DNA of 64,000 nt, from positions 7,748,501 through 7,812,500 of the forward strand of contig NW_025062476.1 in assembly GCF_000002995.4 (NCBI RefSeq), in the 5' to 3' direction. The stretch comes from Brugia malayi (taxonomy: Eukaryota; Nematoda; Chromadorea; Rhabditida; Onchocercidae). Within the stretch, counting starts at the first letter, position 1; each line of letters starts with the position of its first letter. Positions 1 through 11,492 of this stretch are shown here, in pieces. The position numbers and the translations under genes were made by a program. The notes beneath the pieces were generated by a model. It saw only the letters and a list, made by a program, of their open reading frames with translations. It was not told where the DNA came from and ran no database searches.

Positions 1-1181
1 TGATATTAATGGAAGGACTTTCTACTTTCTTGCATGTGTTACGACTACATTGGTACTGCTTAAATTACCAACAATTTTTAGATTCCGGAATTAGCTGCGA
101 CCACTATTTTGTATAGGTTATGAAAATATATATTTTAAGTGTTATTTAACTATTTTATATGCATTTCTGAAAATTGATTTTCCTACGAATTATTTTTTTC
201 AAAAAAACTTCATTGCAGGGTTGAATTTCAAAGCAAATTCTATGACGGTCATGGATATTCGTTTAAACCCTTTGCATTTACCCAAATGAAATCCTTTGAA
301 ATTGCTAATAAGAAAGATAAAAATGTAATTTGTTAATTTCTTATGCATCTCATGAAATAATAAAGTTAATATGAAAATTTATTTTCTCTAAATCAGCTAA
401 ACGACTGAAGCAGCATTTATAAGCAAAGTTGCAGTAAACCACAGCAGATGTGATCACAACTTGATATAATTGCAGTGAAAATAATGGACTATAATGTTCA
501 TGATATTGAAATGTTATGGCAAAGTTAAATGGAGAAGGAGGTGATGGTTGCACAAAACAGGACAATTTAAGCTGTTATTTCAGTTGTATTTCAAAGAACA
601 AAAATTCAAAGTAATTAGCCGCCTAAATTTATGTTTAAATCAGTAATTACAAAATTTAAATGTTCGAAAAATATGAGAAAGTCAAAATCTAGAATATGTA
701 AATGATTGAGAGATTCAGCATCATATGGGTCGAGGACTAAATATCTTTCAAAATTTATTGAAACAAAACATGAAAATCAGTTACCGTGCTTTCATGTTCT
801 CTAACGACTGCATGATAACACTTAGTATTTAAGTTTTGAAATTTATCTGAGATGTATTTTGCATTTCTATAATCTGAGAGACGGTCTTTCTTTAAACAAA
901 CTTGCAAGTATCTGTTGCAGTGAGTTCTTATTTCCAACATACAATTGCCGTAAGTAGGAATTTCTAATGAATAATAGCAAAGAATTTTAACTAGTCAGAT
1001 ACTATAAAAACCATATGAGCGGCACGAGTGAATTATGCAATTATCCATATTTTTCCAGAATCTTCCGAAAGTTACTTGCAAAGGTCACCAGCTTAAACAA
1101 ATAATATCATAATTGTGATATATCATAATTGATATATCATAATAATATCATAATTTATCAAATAAACAAAGGAAATAAGAT
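1..1181. other. AT-rich non-coding flank with one weak ORF
   Basis: I see no gene that can be defended here. A minus-strand ATG-started frame of 61 codons (755-940) has mixed codon usage, three cysteines and a usable splice donor near its end. I could not find a partner exon, so it is recorded only as a possible exon. The 150 bases before the MSP gene contain repeats of a short motif built from atatcataat (about 1106-1150). Confidence 0.4.
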
Positions 1182-2532
1182 ATGGCAACTGCGCCGACAC
1201 AGAAAGGAGAACCAGCATTATCTGTAGATCCAGAAACGGCAGTTTTTCTTGCGAATGGCGGGAAATCAGAACATATGCTTGTTAACATAAGTGAAAAGCG
1301 ACTTGCTGTAAAAGTGGGGATCGTTTATTGCTTATATCCGCTTGACAAATAAGACTTACAAAATAGAGAAGTAGAAAGGAGAAGAATGTATATGTTAGTG
1401 TGGGTAAAAGGTATCTAAAATATTCATAAATGCTACTGCCATGTCATTAGAAAATAATGAGAACTTAGTTGGCTTTCAAGTTAATTCTTGTATTATTAAA
1501 AGTTACATCACTCTCAAGGCTAACATATAGTAAATGACAACGACTAATGACATTTCAGGAGTGATAATCTTAAATATATAATTGTAGGTACGTTGTAGCG
1601 ATAATAACTTGTTCCGAGTAAGCCCAGTTTACATGTTCATTGAGCCAGGTTCATGTGGTAATATTGTGATAACAAGACTGCCTGGTATTTCAATTCATTG
1701 ATTTATAAAATCCAAAATAAATTTCTACGTAAAGGAGTGATAGGATTATGCGGTCCAGAAAAGAAAGCATCAACAAAGCAGGAATAGTCACTGAAGTTGC
1801 AGTTTTGTCTTAACATTTGTGCTGGGATGCAACATTCTTCTTCTTTGATTCTTGATCATTACAGGAATTCAAAATACGATCTTTAAAACAATAGTTCATA
1901 AATAGTTGCAAACAAATCATATTTTATGGGATTAATTTTGAGAAAAAGGAAAAACGATCATGAAATTAATTTCTATTATATAAATACATACAATTATGTT
2001 AAATGCCTATACCTGTTTACAGGTCCAGCAAAATCTGATAAATTAGTATTCCATTATTTCGTTTGTGAGCCAAATGATTTGGAACCAAAAGAAATATTTA
2101 AAATAAATTCACAAAGGTCACCAGAAATGCTGAAGATGCCAATAAATATCATTTCTGCCGAAGATGTTCCTAAAGTGAGACTAAAACATGAACTACTACA
2201 TTTCAAATTTATCCACTGCTTAAGTCTCTTTTCCTTGTCCAAACTACATTTGTGCAACCATACTTTTTGGCATTCAACCGACAAAACACTGGTCGGAACG
2301 ATTTGTAATTTGATAATTTATTCTACATAAAATGAAGAACCGCGCACATATAGCATTAGCAACACAGCAGTGCGTTATTGCAAATCAACACTTATTATTA
2401 ACAGTTGTTGCAAACGAAAGGAAGTAAATATTTAGGAAATTATGGAAGATAAGTTGTACAATTATAGAACTTGATTTGCACATATTATTTATTCAGATTG
2501 GACAATCACCAGCAACTTCGAATCAACATTGA
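1182..2532 (+). CDS. MSP-domain small sperm-type protein
   Basis: Predicted protein of 138 aa from four exons: 1182-1313, 1588-1684, 2023-2174 and 2497-2532. Nearly the whole protein is one major-sperm-protein domain, an immunoglobulin-like fold. It begins MATAPTQKGEP, and family landmarks follow in order: LSVDPE, ANGGKSEHMLVN, KVRCSDN, FRVSPVYMFIEPG, ITRLPGPAKSDK and VFHYFVCE. Small one-domain members of this family (the SSP/MSD type) are typically made in nematode sperm, where MSPs build the motile cytoskeleton; the expression here is inferred. Introns at K|V, P|G and PK|IG all keep frame, with acceptors tgtag, tttacag and ttattcag. The last exon (IGQSPATSNQH, then stop) is short and is the least certain part. 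Without it the third exon would read on to a stop at 2330. An ATTAAA lies at 2650. Confidence 0.85.
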
Positions 2533-2711
2533 TTAGTGGGAATATGAGTTGCAAAGGAGAAAATTAGCAGAGGTGAAAATGAAAATTACAAGTTATCATA
2601 CTTTGCCGTAAATTTGGTATTTCAGTTAATCAACATTTCATCTCTACATATTAAAATACTTTTGTCTTGTCTTGCAGTAGCAGTACTGAGGTGCTAAGCT
2701 ATTAATCCATT

Positions 2712-2889
2712 ACAGTTGTGCAGCTTCAAATTCCAATAATATTTTATTCCAAAGGTAAACGAAATGATAAAGTCACTGGATATTTTTATCCGTAAGCGGA
2801 AACTTGCTTGATTAGAATATATTCCATTTTTTGATCCGAATTTATAGATAGCACAGTTGTGCAGCTTCAAATTCCAATAATATTTTATT
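2712..2889. repeat. 37 bp direct repeat pair
   Basis: The same 37 bases, beginning acagttgtgcagcttcaaat, occur at 2712-2748 and 2853-2889 without a mismatch. The second copy runs straight into a 20 bp direct repeat at 2890-2909 and 2916-2935. I see no transposon ends or coding sequence attached. Confidence 0.85.
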
Positions 2890-5527
2890 AATCCAGAGCC
2901 AAATACAATAAACGCAATCCAGAGCCAAATACAATGACGTCAGAGTGGCGTATACGAATTGAATAGTAAATATTGAATGAACAGTAGAAAATAACGCGCA
3001 ATAAACGAACAGTAAAGTGGCGAACTCATTCCACACTCGTTTCATGCAATCCACATGGTCAATAAACATACAATTTTGTCAAATGAAATAATACGTGAGG
3101 TCCACTGTGAGATACTTTGTTTTGTTGGCATAATGTAAGAATATTTCTCAAAGAATAAAATCATTTTATGTGATAGGACAAAGGAATAAGAAATTCTGGA
3201 AAAAAAAAACAATGTGCTCCCTTACCAATTTTCCTCAGAAGGGAATAGGTGCTTAATTCTATAGTGGTGAGCAAAAAGACGGCCAAAAAATAAATCTGTC
3301 GTTAGCAAATTAGCATTTACAATGAAGTACATTTATTGTACATTTACTATTTATAACGGATTGATTTATAGCAATGAATCATTAGCGTTATTCTAAACAC
3401 TTAGTGTGTAATAAAGATTTTTCGGTTTTCCAACAAAATCAGTGCTTTCTTAATAGTAGTTGGCAGGTAATTATACTAAATTTCCGAAAGATAACGGAAC
3501 ATTTAAAATTGTGAATTAATATGCATTAATAATAAAAAATGAAATACCCACACTCTGGTGTATGAAATATTTCTAGTTTATTTCAGCACTCCGGTGATCT
3601 TTGACTTCCATAATTAAACTTGATGCTACAGTCCGACGCGTCACTGACGGAAATAATCAACTTTTGATTTTACGTAATGCATATGCACATGACATGAGTA
3701 CCCTAGTAAATGATATGAAAAGAAAGAAGACTACGAATTTTTAGTTTTTGATAAGACTGAAATTAAAATAAATAAATTTACTTGCAGGACCACCAAGAAG
3801 CATCACAACTTTAATCACTAATCAGTGAGTTGATAGCAGTATGAACGGTATCCATAAGAAATGAAATCCGGAAATAACCGAAAATTCTTGGCGTGAAGCT
3901 ATGCGCAAATAATATTAAGATCATCACTTAAAATCCTGGTGATCAGAATTTTGTCAAAACAAATTTCTTCATTGTGATTTATGGAGAAAATCTTTTTATT
4001 TAAGGTTATACTCAAACCTTGTTTACTCCGGATAGTTAATGTTTCACTTGCTGAACATTATTTTTGTAGTACAAACTTAGTCTTAGCAGAAGTTGGCGCT
4101 TTTATTGATATCATTGTCATCTGACTATTTGATTATTTCTGGTGCATGTAATATCAAAAGTTCCAGTTGAACTGATTTTTAATTCAGATTTATAAGGGCA
4201 AATGAATCTCTAGACTTCAAATCATGCTGAATGAGCATACTTTTAGATTGCTTTAGTTTTCTTTTTCCTCTTGTCTTATTTATTTTGTTTATTGAGACGA
4301 GATAGAATCAATAAATAGGCGATTAACCTGTTGAAATAATTGAACACATTCTACATTAATCAATTCTACTCTGTGAAAGAAAAACTGAGTGTCGTGGTTC
4401 GGAATATTCAGTGCTTCCAGTTTTTTCACAATCTAAATATATAATAATTAAAAATGCATTCTCTTTATACAGCGCTGATCTTTCTTCCTCCATTTTAAGA
4501 AGTTTTAAGCTATTTAGATAAAACTGAAGATAAAACTTTACTGAACTGAAAGGATGAATAAGATTTCTACAATTTGTGCACTGACTTTATGTAAAAAATA
4601 AAAATATTTTAAAATATTAAAACAATGAATAGAAAAAATTTATTATAAACATAGCTGATCCTAAAACTGTTTGTCTCTCTATGTCAATGCATTTACAATG
4701 GCCTTGATGAGGTCACATTTATGAATACATTTCACTAAATATTCCACTACCTTTATCTAAATATAGTAAACAACTTTAAATATTGCGCATATAACGAATA
4801 ATGAAGCAGCGAAATAAGTTGCGAAATATATTTAAGTTCTGAGTATTTCTTCATTTTTTCATTTAAACTATCAATGAAGTCAATGTGGTTGTTATTCAAA
4901 TATTTCTTTTTTATTGCTGCAGTATGCCATAATTCGAAATGCAACAAAACAAAAGGTAGAAAAGGAGTGACAAGTACTGACATCGGATTCAATTCAACTT
5001 GCTATTCGTAGGTTTCTTAACATTACTAGAATTGTTGAGAGACATTAGTAGAGTTACAAGCATAGTATGACGGTGTAAATTGACTGGCATAATAAATTGC
5101 ATTCTTACACTTGATTTTGAAGAATCTATGCGATGATTATCGGTATTCTTTGCTATCTCCTCATCGGTCATGCTAACTTTTTGCATAAAATAATTTTTAT
5201 GCAAAAAATAATTGGGTAATATCTGAAATACTAAATCATTGCAGATTTTTCGGAGAATTCAGAGAAAACGGATCATTCCAGCTCACAGAGCCTCTCACTA
5301 CTGTTTCGTGTAATCAAGGAGTAAATCATTGTTTTGTGGAAGTTCGTAAGAAAAAAAAAAATTAATTTAAGCAAAATTCATCTACAGAGGTAAAGTAAGT
5401 GAAGAAACTAAAATCATGAAAATCCAATTGAATAAGTCTAATATTAGAACTCCGCTTTGTTTTTTATTGTCCTATCCTGAAATATAAATTAGGTTATGAA
5501 AGTAAAAATTTTAATTCAAAACATTAT

Positions 5528-5579
5528 TAATGAGAAGACAAATATTCCAATATGAATTCGAATATTTGTCTTCTCATTA
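5528..5579. repeat. Perfect 20 bp inverted repeat (hairpin)
   Basis: The left arm 5528-5547 (starting taatgagaagacaa) and right arm 5560-5579 are exact reverse complements, separated by a 12 base loop. The arms contain no gene. It could be a cruciform-forming palindrome or the core of a degenerate miniature inverted-repeat element; no target-site duplication is obvious. Confidence 0.85.
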
Positions 5580-5660
5580 GCGAACATTTTAGTTCCTTGA
5601 ACTTCATGATTAGAATGCTAAATTTCGATATAATATAAAAAATATCATTGTGTAGATATT

Positions 5661-6258
5661 ATGCAGTGCTATAGGAAATATATTAATTTACAGTTTTATC
5701 GTCTTGCTTACTACACTTGGTTTAATGGACAATGTGATAATTCATTTGCTTGTATCTATGAATCCGATTACACATTCAGTAATGGATGTCAAGCGTTAGC
5801 ATATTATTATATTGTCTCAGAATTGTCAACCAGTCACTAGAAACCGATGTGTAGTATAGAAAAATGTGCAGTCAGTTGATTTAATGAGTAAATGACGCAT
5901 AGTAAGATTACCTTGCTTTTGATTTAATGAGGAAATGACGACTATTTTATTTTAATATTTTATTTTCACCTTCATTAATTCATAAACTAAAGGAATAAGA
6001 TTATAGTGCATAATCTTCATTAATTGCGCATGTTTGTTATCAGTGATGTTAATCTATCTATATCTTAACAACGCTTTTTATTTCAGGACACTACATGGTG
6101 GCGATCGATGTTGCTGTAGTAATAAATTATGTAATTTTGACATAATTTTAAAAGAACGTCCTTGTTTTGCTAAGTATCTACCACAACAGCAAGTTCTGAA
6201 AAGTAAAAGTGTACCATTGGAATTATACTGTGGAAAAGTTAAATCGAAATCAAATTAA
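5661..6258 (+). CDS. Cysteine-rich ET/Ly6-like fragment, 5' end unresolved
   Basis: Two exons can be proposed: 5661-5824 and 6087-6258. The second follows a strong tttatttcag acceptor and encodes HGGDRCCCSNKLCN. A CCC-x4-CN ending of this kind is the signature of nematode ET modules and Ly6/uPAR-like three-finger domains, which are small extracellular disulfide domains. The first exon has spaced cysteines (GQCDNSFACIY, SNGCQA) as expected upstream of that signature. The join uses a weak donor (gaatt|gtcaac) but preserves frame, giving 111 aa. The ATG at 5661 is not followed by a signal peptide, so a true first exon is probably missing or the gene is partial. The C-terminal tail after the CN (FDIILKERPCF onward) matches nothing I know. 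Confidence 0.4.
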
Positions 6259-6852
6259 GAATGAAACCGTTTATAGAAGATCATAATATTGTTATCTGTT
6301 TCCAACTTATTTCTATTAGCTTAAAAAAATTTTAACCTAATATTCACCAAACTTGCTAATTATTACAAAAAAAGGGCATATGCAAAGACCAACTTTAGAT
6401 TTCTGACTTGTTGTTTTTGAATCTTCAAAAATATATTGGGAAAATAATCAGACAGATGTTTACATATGTTAATTCTATTCTTACATTTCTTTTAACCCAA
6501 AAATAAAAAAATAATTATAAAAAAAATTTATAATAAAAATAAAAAAAAAATAATAAACTTTATCCTAACCTTTCATTGACAAAACATTTCAGATAGGCTA
6601 ATTTTGTATATATATTAAAGAAGTTACATAAATGAGAAAAGAAATAACAAGTTTTGCAACAGTGTTAATATATCAGCAGATGCTGGCAGGTTTACTTTTT
6701 CTTGACAAAAGAACAACGATTGATTTAGGGCTTTTTGGAAGAGCGCCGATTTGCGGTCTTATCAAGAATGCGTCGCTGGATAGAAATACTAACAGAATTC
6801 ATGGTTATCAACGAGAAAGAATATACTTTTACTAAATACATACATTACTGCT
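6259..6852. other. Spacer before lectin-like pseudogene
   Basis: Very A-rich (6480-6560 is almost only A and T). A 67-codon frame from 6632 starts with a hydrophobic segment (TVLIYQQMLAGLLFLD, in a different phase from the downstream pseudogene) and might be a relic of its signal-peptide exon. Support is weak. Confidence 0.3.
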
Positions 6853-7488
6853 ATGAAATCATTGAGGAAAAGTGAGCAGAAGAAAAGAACTTTAGAAGAA
6901 ATGGAATTTTTGAAAAACTATCAGAAACGTGAGGTTACAATTTCAATTGATGCTAAGCACCGAAATAAAATTATTGAACATTGTAGTGATGCATATTCGT
7001 ATTAATTTCCATCCTTAGATGAATGCTATCGTATTTATCAGATTCCCTACAGTAATTTAAATGCTAATTACGACGGTGATAGAAGTGAATTAGCTTACGG
7101 TACGAGTGCATAATTGCTGGGAGCTCTATCATGAGAAGTTGCTTGATGTTAAGGAAGTGGCCATAAAAGAGAAAATGGATTTGGTGAAAAAGATAACACA
7201 CAATTTTATTATACATTATACACAGGACAACATGATGCTATTCGAGTGGGCTTCATGATCAATAGAAATTATGAAATGATGACTCAAAATCGGACTTTTT
7301 ACGACATGCTGGATGGCATCTATGTGAAAATGCATCCTACTGAACCGTGCAGTAATATTTGTTGTGTTATCATGAAATTAGTCAGAACTAATGAAGTGGA
7401 ACTGGAACAGGCAAGTTGTGATCAGACGTATATGACAATTTCTTCTGTCAAAAACGAGGAAATGGTTAAAAAAATTCTTAACTCTTAA
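6853..7488 (+). pseudogene. Decayed, intron-less C-type-lectin-like copy
   Basis: This region parallels the intact minus-strand gene at 8254-9403 along its length. Matching landmarks are FPSLDECY against FEPLNECY, NCWELYHEKLLDV against NCWQQYQGKLLDI, VGFMINRNYE against VGFMISREYE, and a cysteine pair (NICCVIM against GVCCVVF). It is broken in several ways. An in-frame TAA lies at 7003-7005, directly after AYSY. Near 7105 the homologous frame shifts by one, with a TAA at 7111 in the old frame. It shifts back near 7225-7245. The homology runs straight through the place where the intact gene has its intron (LLDV followed by KEVAIKEK), so this copy has no intron there. That fits a processed copy or precise intron loss. 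The final 80 codons (7246-7488) remain open by themselves. Confidence 0.7.
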
Positions 7489-7519
7489 CTCTAAAAAAAA
7501 AGTTCTTAACTCAGCAGCT
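7174..7519 (+). repeat. 346 bp duplicated segment, copy 1
   Basis: Bases 7174-7519 recur at 10812-11157 in the same orientation. I found no mismatch or indel on reading both, including a run of nine A and the doubled cttaact near the end. The segment covers the 3' part of the lectin-like pseudogene plus about 30 bases after its stop. Confidence 0.9.
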
Positions 7520-8253
7520 ACCTTCATTCAATCGGCCTTTTCTCTCGATCTTATTCACTATTTATGATGTTTAAACTATATCACTAGAATGTGTAACTGA
7601 TATGATATACACAGATCTAACATACATGTTAACGCCTTGTGTTGAGTTTTTCAAATGTTTTAAAAAAGTGCTACTTTCAAAGAATAAATTCAGCAACTCT
7701 TCTTTTATTTTTCATTAGCAATATAAAATCTTGAGAGAGATTGAAGACATCAAAGAGAAAAGAAAATGCTACGTGAATGCGTCCTACTGAACCATGCTAA
7801 ATGACATGCACTTAATTTTAAGCAAAAAGTATAAATACTGGATGATTAGACGAATGTGGAAAATAGCAGCTGTTTAACATGGAAAATAAATTAGTAGTGA
7901 ATATCACTAAATACTTCAGTACTTTGCAAATTTTTTAATTTCTTTCATTAGTAATATGAAGTCTTATCAATAATAATAAAAACTTGTGACTATGCTTTGA
8001 TTAAGATTTAATCAGAAATTTACTCTGAAATTTGGGCTGAGGCACAGTAAAAGTTTTATTAGCACTAAAATTGCTTAATTCAACCATCTGCTTTTGGGAA
8101 GTAAAGATAATTATAAGGATGTAAACAGATATATAAATAGAAAATTAGTTATTTAAATTGCAATTGGACATATTCGAAAGACATGAACTTTATATTAAGG
8201 ATGGCTGAGAAATTAGCTTAAACATCAATTAATCTTTCCATTTAATGAAATGT
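7520..8253. other. Spacer between pseudogene and lectin-like gene
   Basis: No gene seen. A TTTTATT at 8054-8060 (AATAAAA on the minus strand) could be the poly(A) signal of the minus-strand lectin-like gene, about 190 bases after its stop. Confidence 0.4.
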
Positions 8254-9403
8254 TTATATAAGTGCGGGAGCTTCACAAATATAACTCAGTGCTCGTGTAC
8301 GATTATCACAACTCGTATACACCATTTTCACGTCGGATGTTGCTCGTGTGTCTGCGAAAAATACGACACAGCAAACACCGGAGCAGAAAGTGTCTTCTTC
8401 TCGGTTTGGATATTTCAGGTCAGTTTTGTCTAGCACGTCATAATGCTTACCGTTCTGCGAGATCAGTTCATATTCTCGACTTATCATAAAGCCAACTTGG
8501 ATTGCTTGTCGATTAAACGATCGATGATTAAAATTTTTTATCATCTCTTTTACAAAGTTCATTTTCTCAGCAATGTGATCCAGACCTGTTTTCAGTATTC
8601 ACTACATATTTGTTTGTCTAAGAATTCATTTAAAAATGACTTCAGAATCAAAGAAGAAGGAGGAAATAATTTCAAGGTTGGGAGCTGAGGGTTGGAATTG
8701 TTTATAAAATATAATCACTGAATGCTATGATAATTTCTAAAACAATTTGATAAGACCTTTTCTATTTATGTTTATGCATTCTTTTATTATTATATTTTTT
8801 TATGATTTATTACTATAAAATCAAATTAGTGTAAATTGAAATGAATCGACTGTTTAGATCCTGATAAAAAATTAAACAAGGTAGTGCTTTATGAGGTTAC
8901 ATTTAACAAGAAATACATAAATATGATAGAAAAGGTCCTATCAAATTATTTCCAAATAAGAAATAAATGATTACTTTTTCTTTCAAAGTCTCAAGATTTA
9001 TGGGGCATAACGAACCAATATCAAGCAGTTTGCCTTGATATTGTTGCCAGCAGTTAAACATGTATTCGTTACGTGTTCCACCGTATGCAATCTTACGATC
9101 TGGATCTATGTTCAAGAACTGAGGGAGACTAATAAGGTAGCACTCGTTAAGTGGCTCAAAATAATATGACTGGTCATCACCGCATCTCCATGTCCATTCC
9201 TCTGGTCGTTCATGCTTTCTGCTAGATTTTGCTAGGGAAACCAAACCGATATTTTCATTTTCAGCAGGATGCTCTAATTCAGTATCATCCTTAATGACTT
9301 CTATTCCATTTACAGTACCAATTCTAATATTTTTTGCACTTAGTTCCACAATTTGTTCAGTAATTATTTGAAATAGTAAAATTATCTCATAGCAACCATT
9401 CAT
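8254..9403 (-). CDS. C-type-lectin-like domain secreted protein
   Basis: Two exons, 9016-9403 and 8254-8585 (transcription runs right to left), give 239 aa. The ATG at 9401-9403 is chosen because it is followed by a hydrophobic leader (YEIILLFQIITEQIVEL), suggesting secretion. The rest carries landmarks of a C-type-lectin-like fold: NECYLI, then NCWQQYQGKLLDIG, VGFMISREYE, a cysteine pair in GVCCVVF, a cysteine in YTSCDN, and the closing ALSYICEAP. YICE-type endings are usual for these domains. The Ca/sugar-binding EPN or QPD triplets are not seen, so carbohydrate binding cannot be assumed. The exon junction (ATT G|gttcgt to tttcag|GT CTG) was fixed by aligning with the intron-less relative at 6853-7488, which has the same length across that point. 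A later donor after KEK is possible but fits worse. Confidence 0.7.
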
Positions 9404-10811
9404 TCTCAAAATTATATTAGAAGTGGATTTTACGCATCATTTTATACAAATCTGTAACAAGTTATACTGAAATTTACATATTCTTGAACTTATTAGGAAC
9501 ATTTTCTTAAAAATTATGACTCGAATTAAAAGTAATTGACTTTGGAAATAGGAAATTAGTGTTTCTACCAGACTAATTTGAACCAATATTGGGAGTAACT
9601 ATTTTTAAGACACTGTAAATTTAATAATTTCTTAGTTTTCTTTGCTTTATCTAATCGCCGGCTAATCTTCAGCTTTTTAAATAATGCATTTTGAAAGAAG
9701 TCGAACATCGAATGAGGAACAACATAACTAATCGCATAAAACAGTTTCATGCTACAGTTTTGCTAATAAAAAATTGTCTTTGACAGAGTTTTTTATTCCA
9801 AAATATTGAAAAGAAGGAAAAAGAAGACAAATATAAAAAATTTATCAAGAAAATAGCTTTCCTCTTATTGTATAAAAATCTTTTCACTTCGAAATGAATA
9901 AAGTACAATATTTTATTAAAAACTTCAATGCTTTGAGATGAAAATTTAAACTTTTGCTGTTTTCGGAAATTCAACTTTTTGATTTTTTTTTTTTTTTTGT
10001 TTAAAGAAAACCAGTAGCAATAATTTTGAAGAGAATAATTCGTGAGCAAATCAAGTACCACTGGTGGCAATGACATTTGTAACACTAACAAATCCGATGT
10101 TATTTCAAAGCTCTTTAAAAAATTTTTTTTTTTACTTTAAAACCATTCTTTCATCTGTAATTTCAAATCATCACTCACTTCATTCAATTATATGCCAATG
10201 CCATTTTCATTTTCATGCGTATAAAACTTTCTTGAAATCCTGCAGTCTTATAGAAGCAGAAAAGTGCAACAGTAAAGTCTGTTAAAACATTTTGCAAGAG
10301 CTTTTTTGTACTGATACTGGTTTAAGGACCGGGCTTCAATTTATGATCAGATTTTAAACCCATATTAATTTGATGAGGATGGTGAGAAATTCTATTGAAG
10401 TATTGAAGTCATGAAGTTAGTCTAACAGTTTAGTTTGGCTATTCCAGGCTCATTTTTTAATATTATATCTAACTTCTGAATAATTAAATATGCTTCCAAA
10501 TAAAAAATTAAAAAAAAAGACTATAAATTACAATTCTTTATATATTCTCTCAATTCATAATTTTTGTGAAAATAAACACATTTGATTACATCTCGAGACA
10601 TAATAAAATAGCAAAAACTAAGCATCTACCTACAGTGCTTCATTTTGTGATGAATGGACAAAAGAGGACAGAGATATAATGCTGTGGTAAGAAATGTAAT
10701 AACTCGTACTGGAAGTCTATTAGGAGACTATGATAACTCTGTTAAAAAGTTTATGATTCAATTAAAATGACTATCGTCATTCCTTATCTAAGCTAAATGA
10801 AATATTTTGAT
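9404..10811. other. AT-rich intergenic stretch
   Basis: Open frames here (9565-9750, 9747-10091 and 10064-10285) are low-complexity F/K/L/N strings produced by AT-rich DNA, with a poly-T tract near 9980. I see no supported gene. The upstream part of the lectin-like gene is not present next to the copy that starts at 10812. Confidence 0.45.
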
Positions 10812-11157
10812 AATGGATTTGGTGAAAAAGATAACACACAATTTTATTATACATTATACACAGGACAACATGATGCTATTCGAGTGGGCTTCATGATCAA
10901 TAGAAATTATGAAATGATGACTCAAAATCGGACTTTTTACGACATGCTGGATGGCATCTATGTGAAAATGCATCCTACTGAACCGTGCAGTAATATTTGT
11001 TGTGTTATCATGAAATTAGTCAGAACTAATGAAGTGGAACTGGAACAGGCAAGTTGTGATCAGACGTATATGACAATTTCTTCTGTCAAAAACGAGGAAA
11101 TGGTTAAAAAAATTCTTAACTCTTAACTCTAAAAAAAAAGTTCTTAACTCAGCAGCT
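10812..11157 (+). repeat. 346 bp duplicated segment, copy 2
   Basis: This copy matches 7174-7519 exactly, as far as I can read. It carries only the 3' part of the lectin-like pseudogene. The 5' half is missing, so the 109-codon open frame at 10797-11126 begins in unrelated sequence (MKYFDNG) and then runs into the copied part. It is best seen as a truncated pseudogene fragment. Identity over 346 bases in non-functional DNA points to a very recent event, gene conversion, or an assembly artefact. Confidence 0.85.
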
Positions 11158-11492
11158 TTTTAAATGCTAAAACAAGAATTATGCTAATTTATCAAAGATA
11201 ACACAAATATGTAAATAAAACCAGCGTACGCTTACTTTACAGTTATAGATCTGACTGCAAATTTTGAAGTTATTTATTGCAGGAAATATATAGCAAGTAA
11301 CGTTGAGGTTAGGTCTGCATTCTTTGTACTTTCACTTATACTTTGAAATGCAATTTTAAATATTTTGTTAAAAAAAAAAAAAAAAAACACGGAGATCGGT
11401 TTCGATTTACAGAAACAAATTCAGGAATTTAAGTGGAACAAATTTTATTTGTAATATTTATTGAAAGAGATGGATATGCGTGTCAAATTAAA
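11158..11492. other. Spacer after phosphatase 3' end
   Basis: No gene. It contains a run of about 18 A near 11371-11388 and the 3' flank of the minus-strand phosphatase gene. Confidence 0.4.
11457..11462 (-). terminator. Poly(A) signal of phosphatase gene
   Basis: The forward strand reads TTTATT, which is AATAAA on the minus strand, 31 bases beyond the stop codon at 11493-11495. Position and sequence fit a nematode cleavage/polyadenylation signal. Confidence 0.55.

Larger units (their letters stand above)
2533..5660. other. 3.1 kb AT-rich intergenic stretch
   Basis: No supported gene. It contains a 37 bp direct repeat (2712-2748 and 2853-2889), followed at once by a 20 bp direct repeat (2890-2909 and 2916-2935), and a long hairpin at 5528-5579. 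Two consecutive minus-strand frames (4989-5204 and 4753-4992) are open but lack splice support, recognisable domains and a convincing start. I treat them as chance ORFs. Confidence 0.45.

Noticed and set aside
350..565. 71-codon minus-strand frame
   Set aside because: No ATG-based start with leader, no splice partners and no domain; composition is as expected by chance.
2842..3069. Hydrophobic 75-codon minus-strand frame that could be a membrane protein
   Set aside because: It is largely made of the local direct repeats (2853-2935), which create repeated LALDCVYCIW-like words; no gene context.
9747..10091. 114-codon F/K/L-rich minus-strand frame
   Set aside because: Low-complexity product of AT-rich DNA and a poly-T tract.
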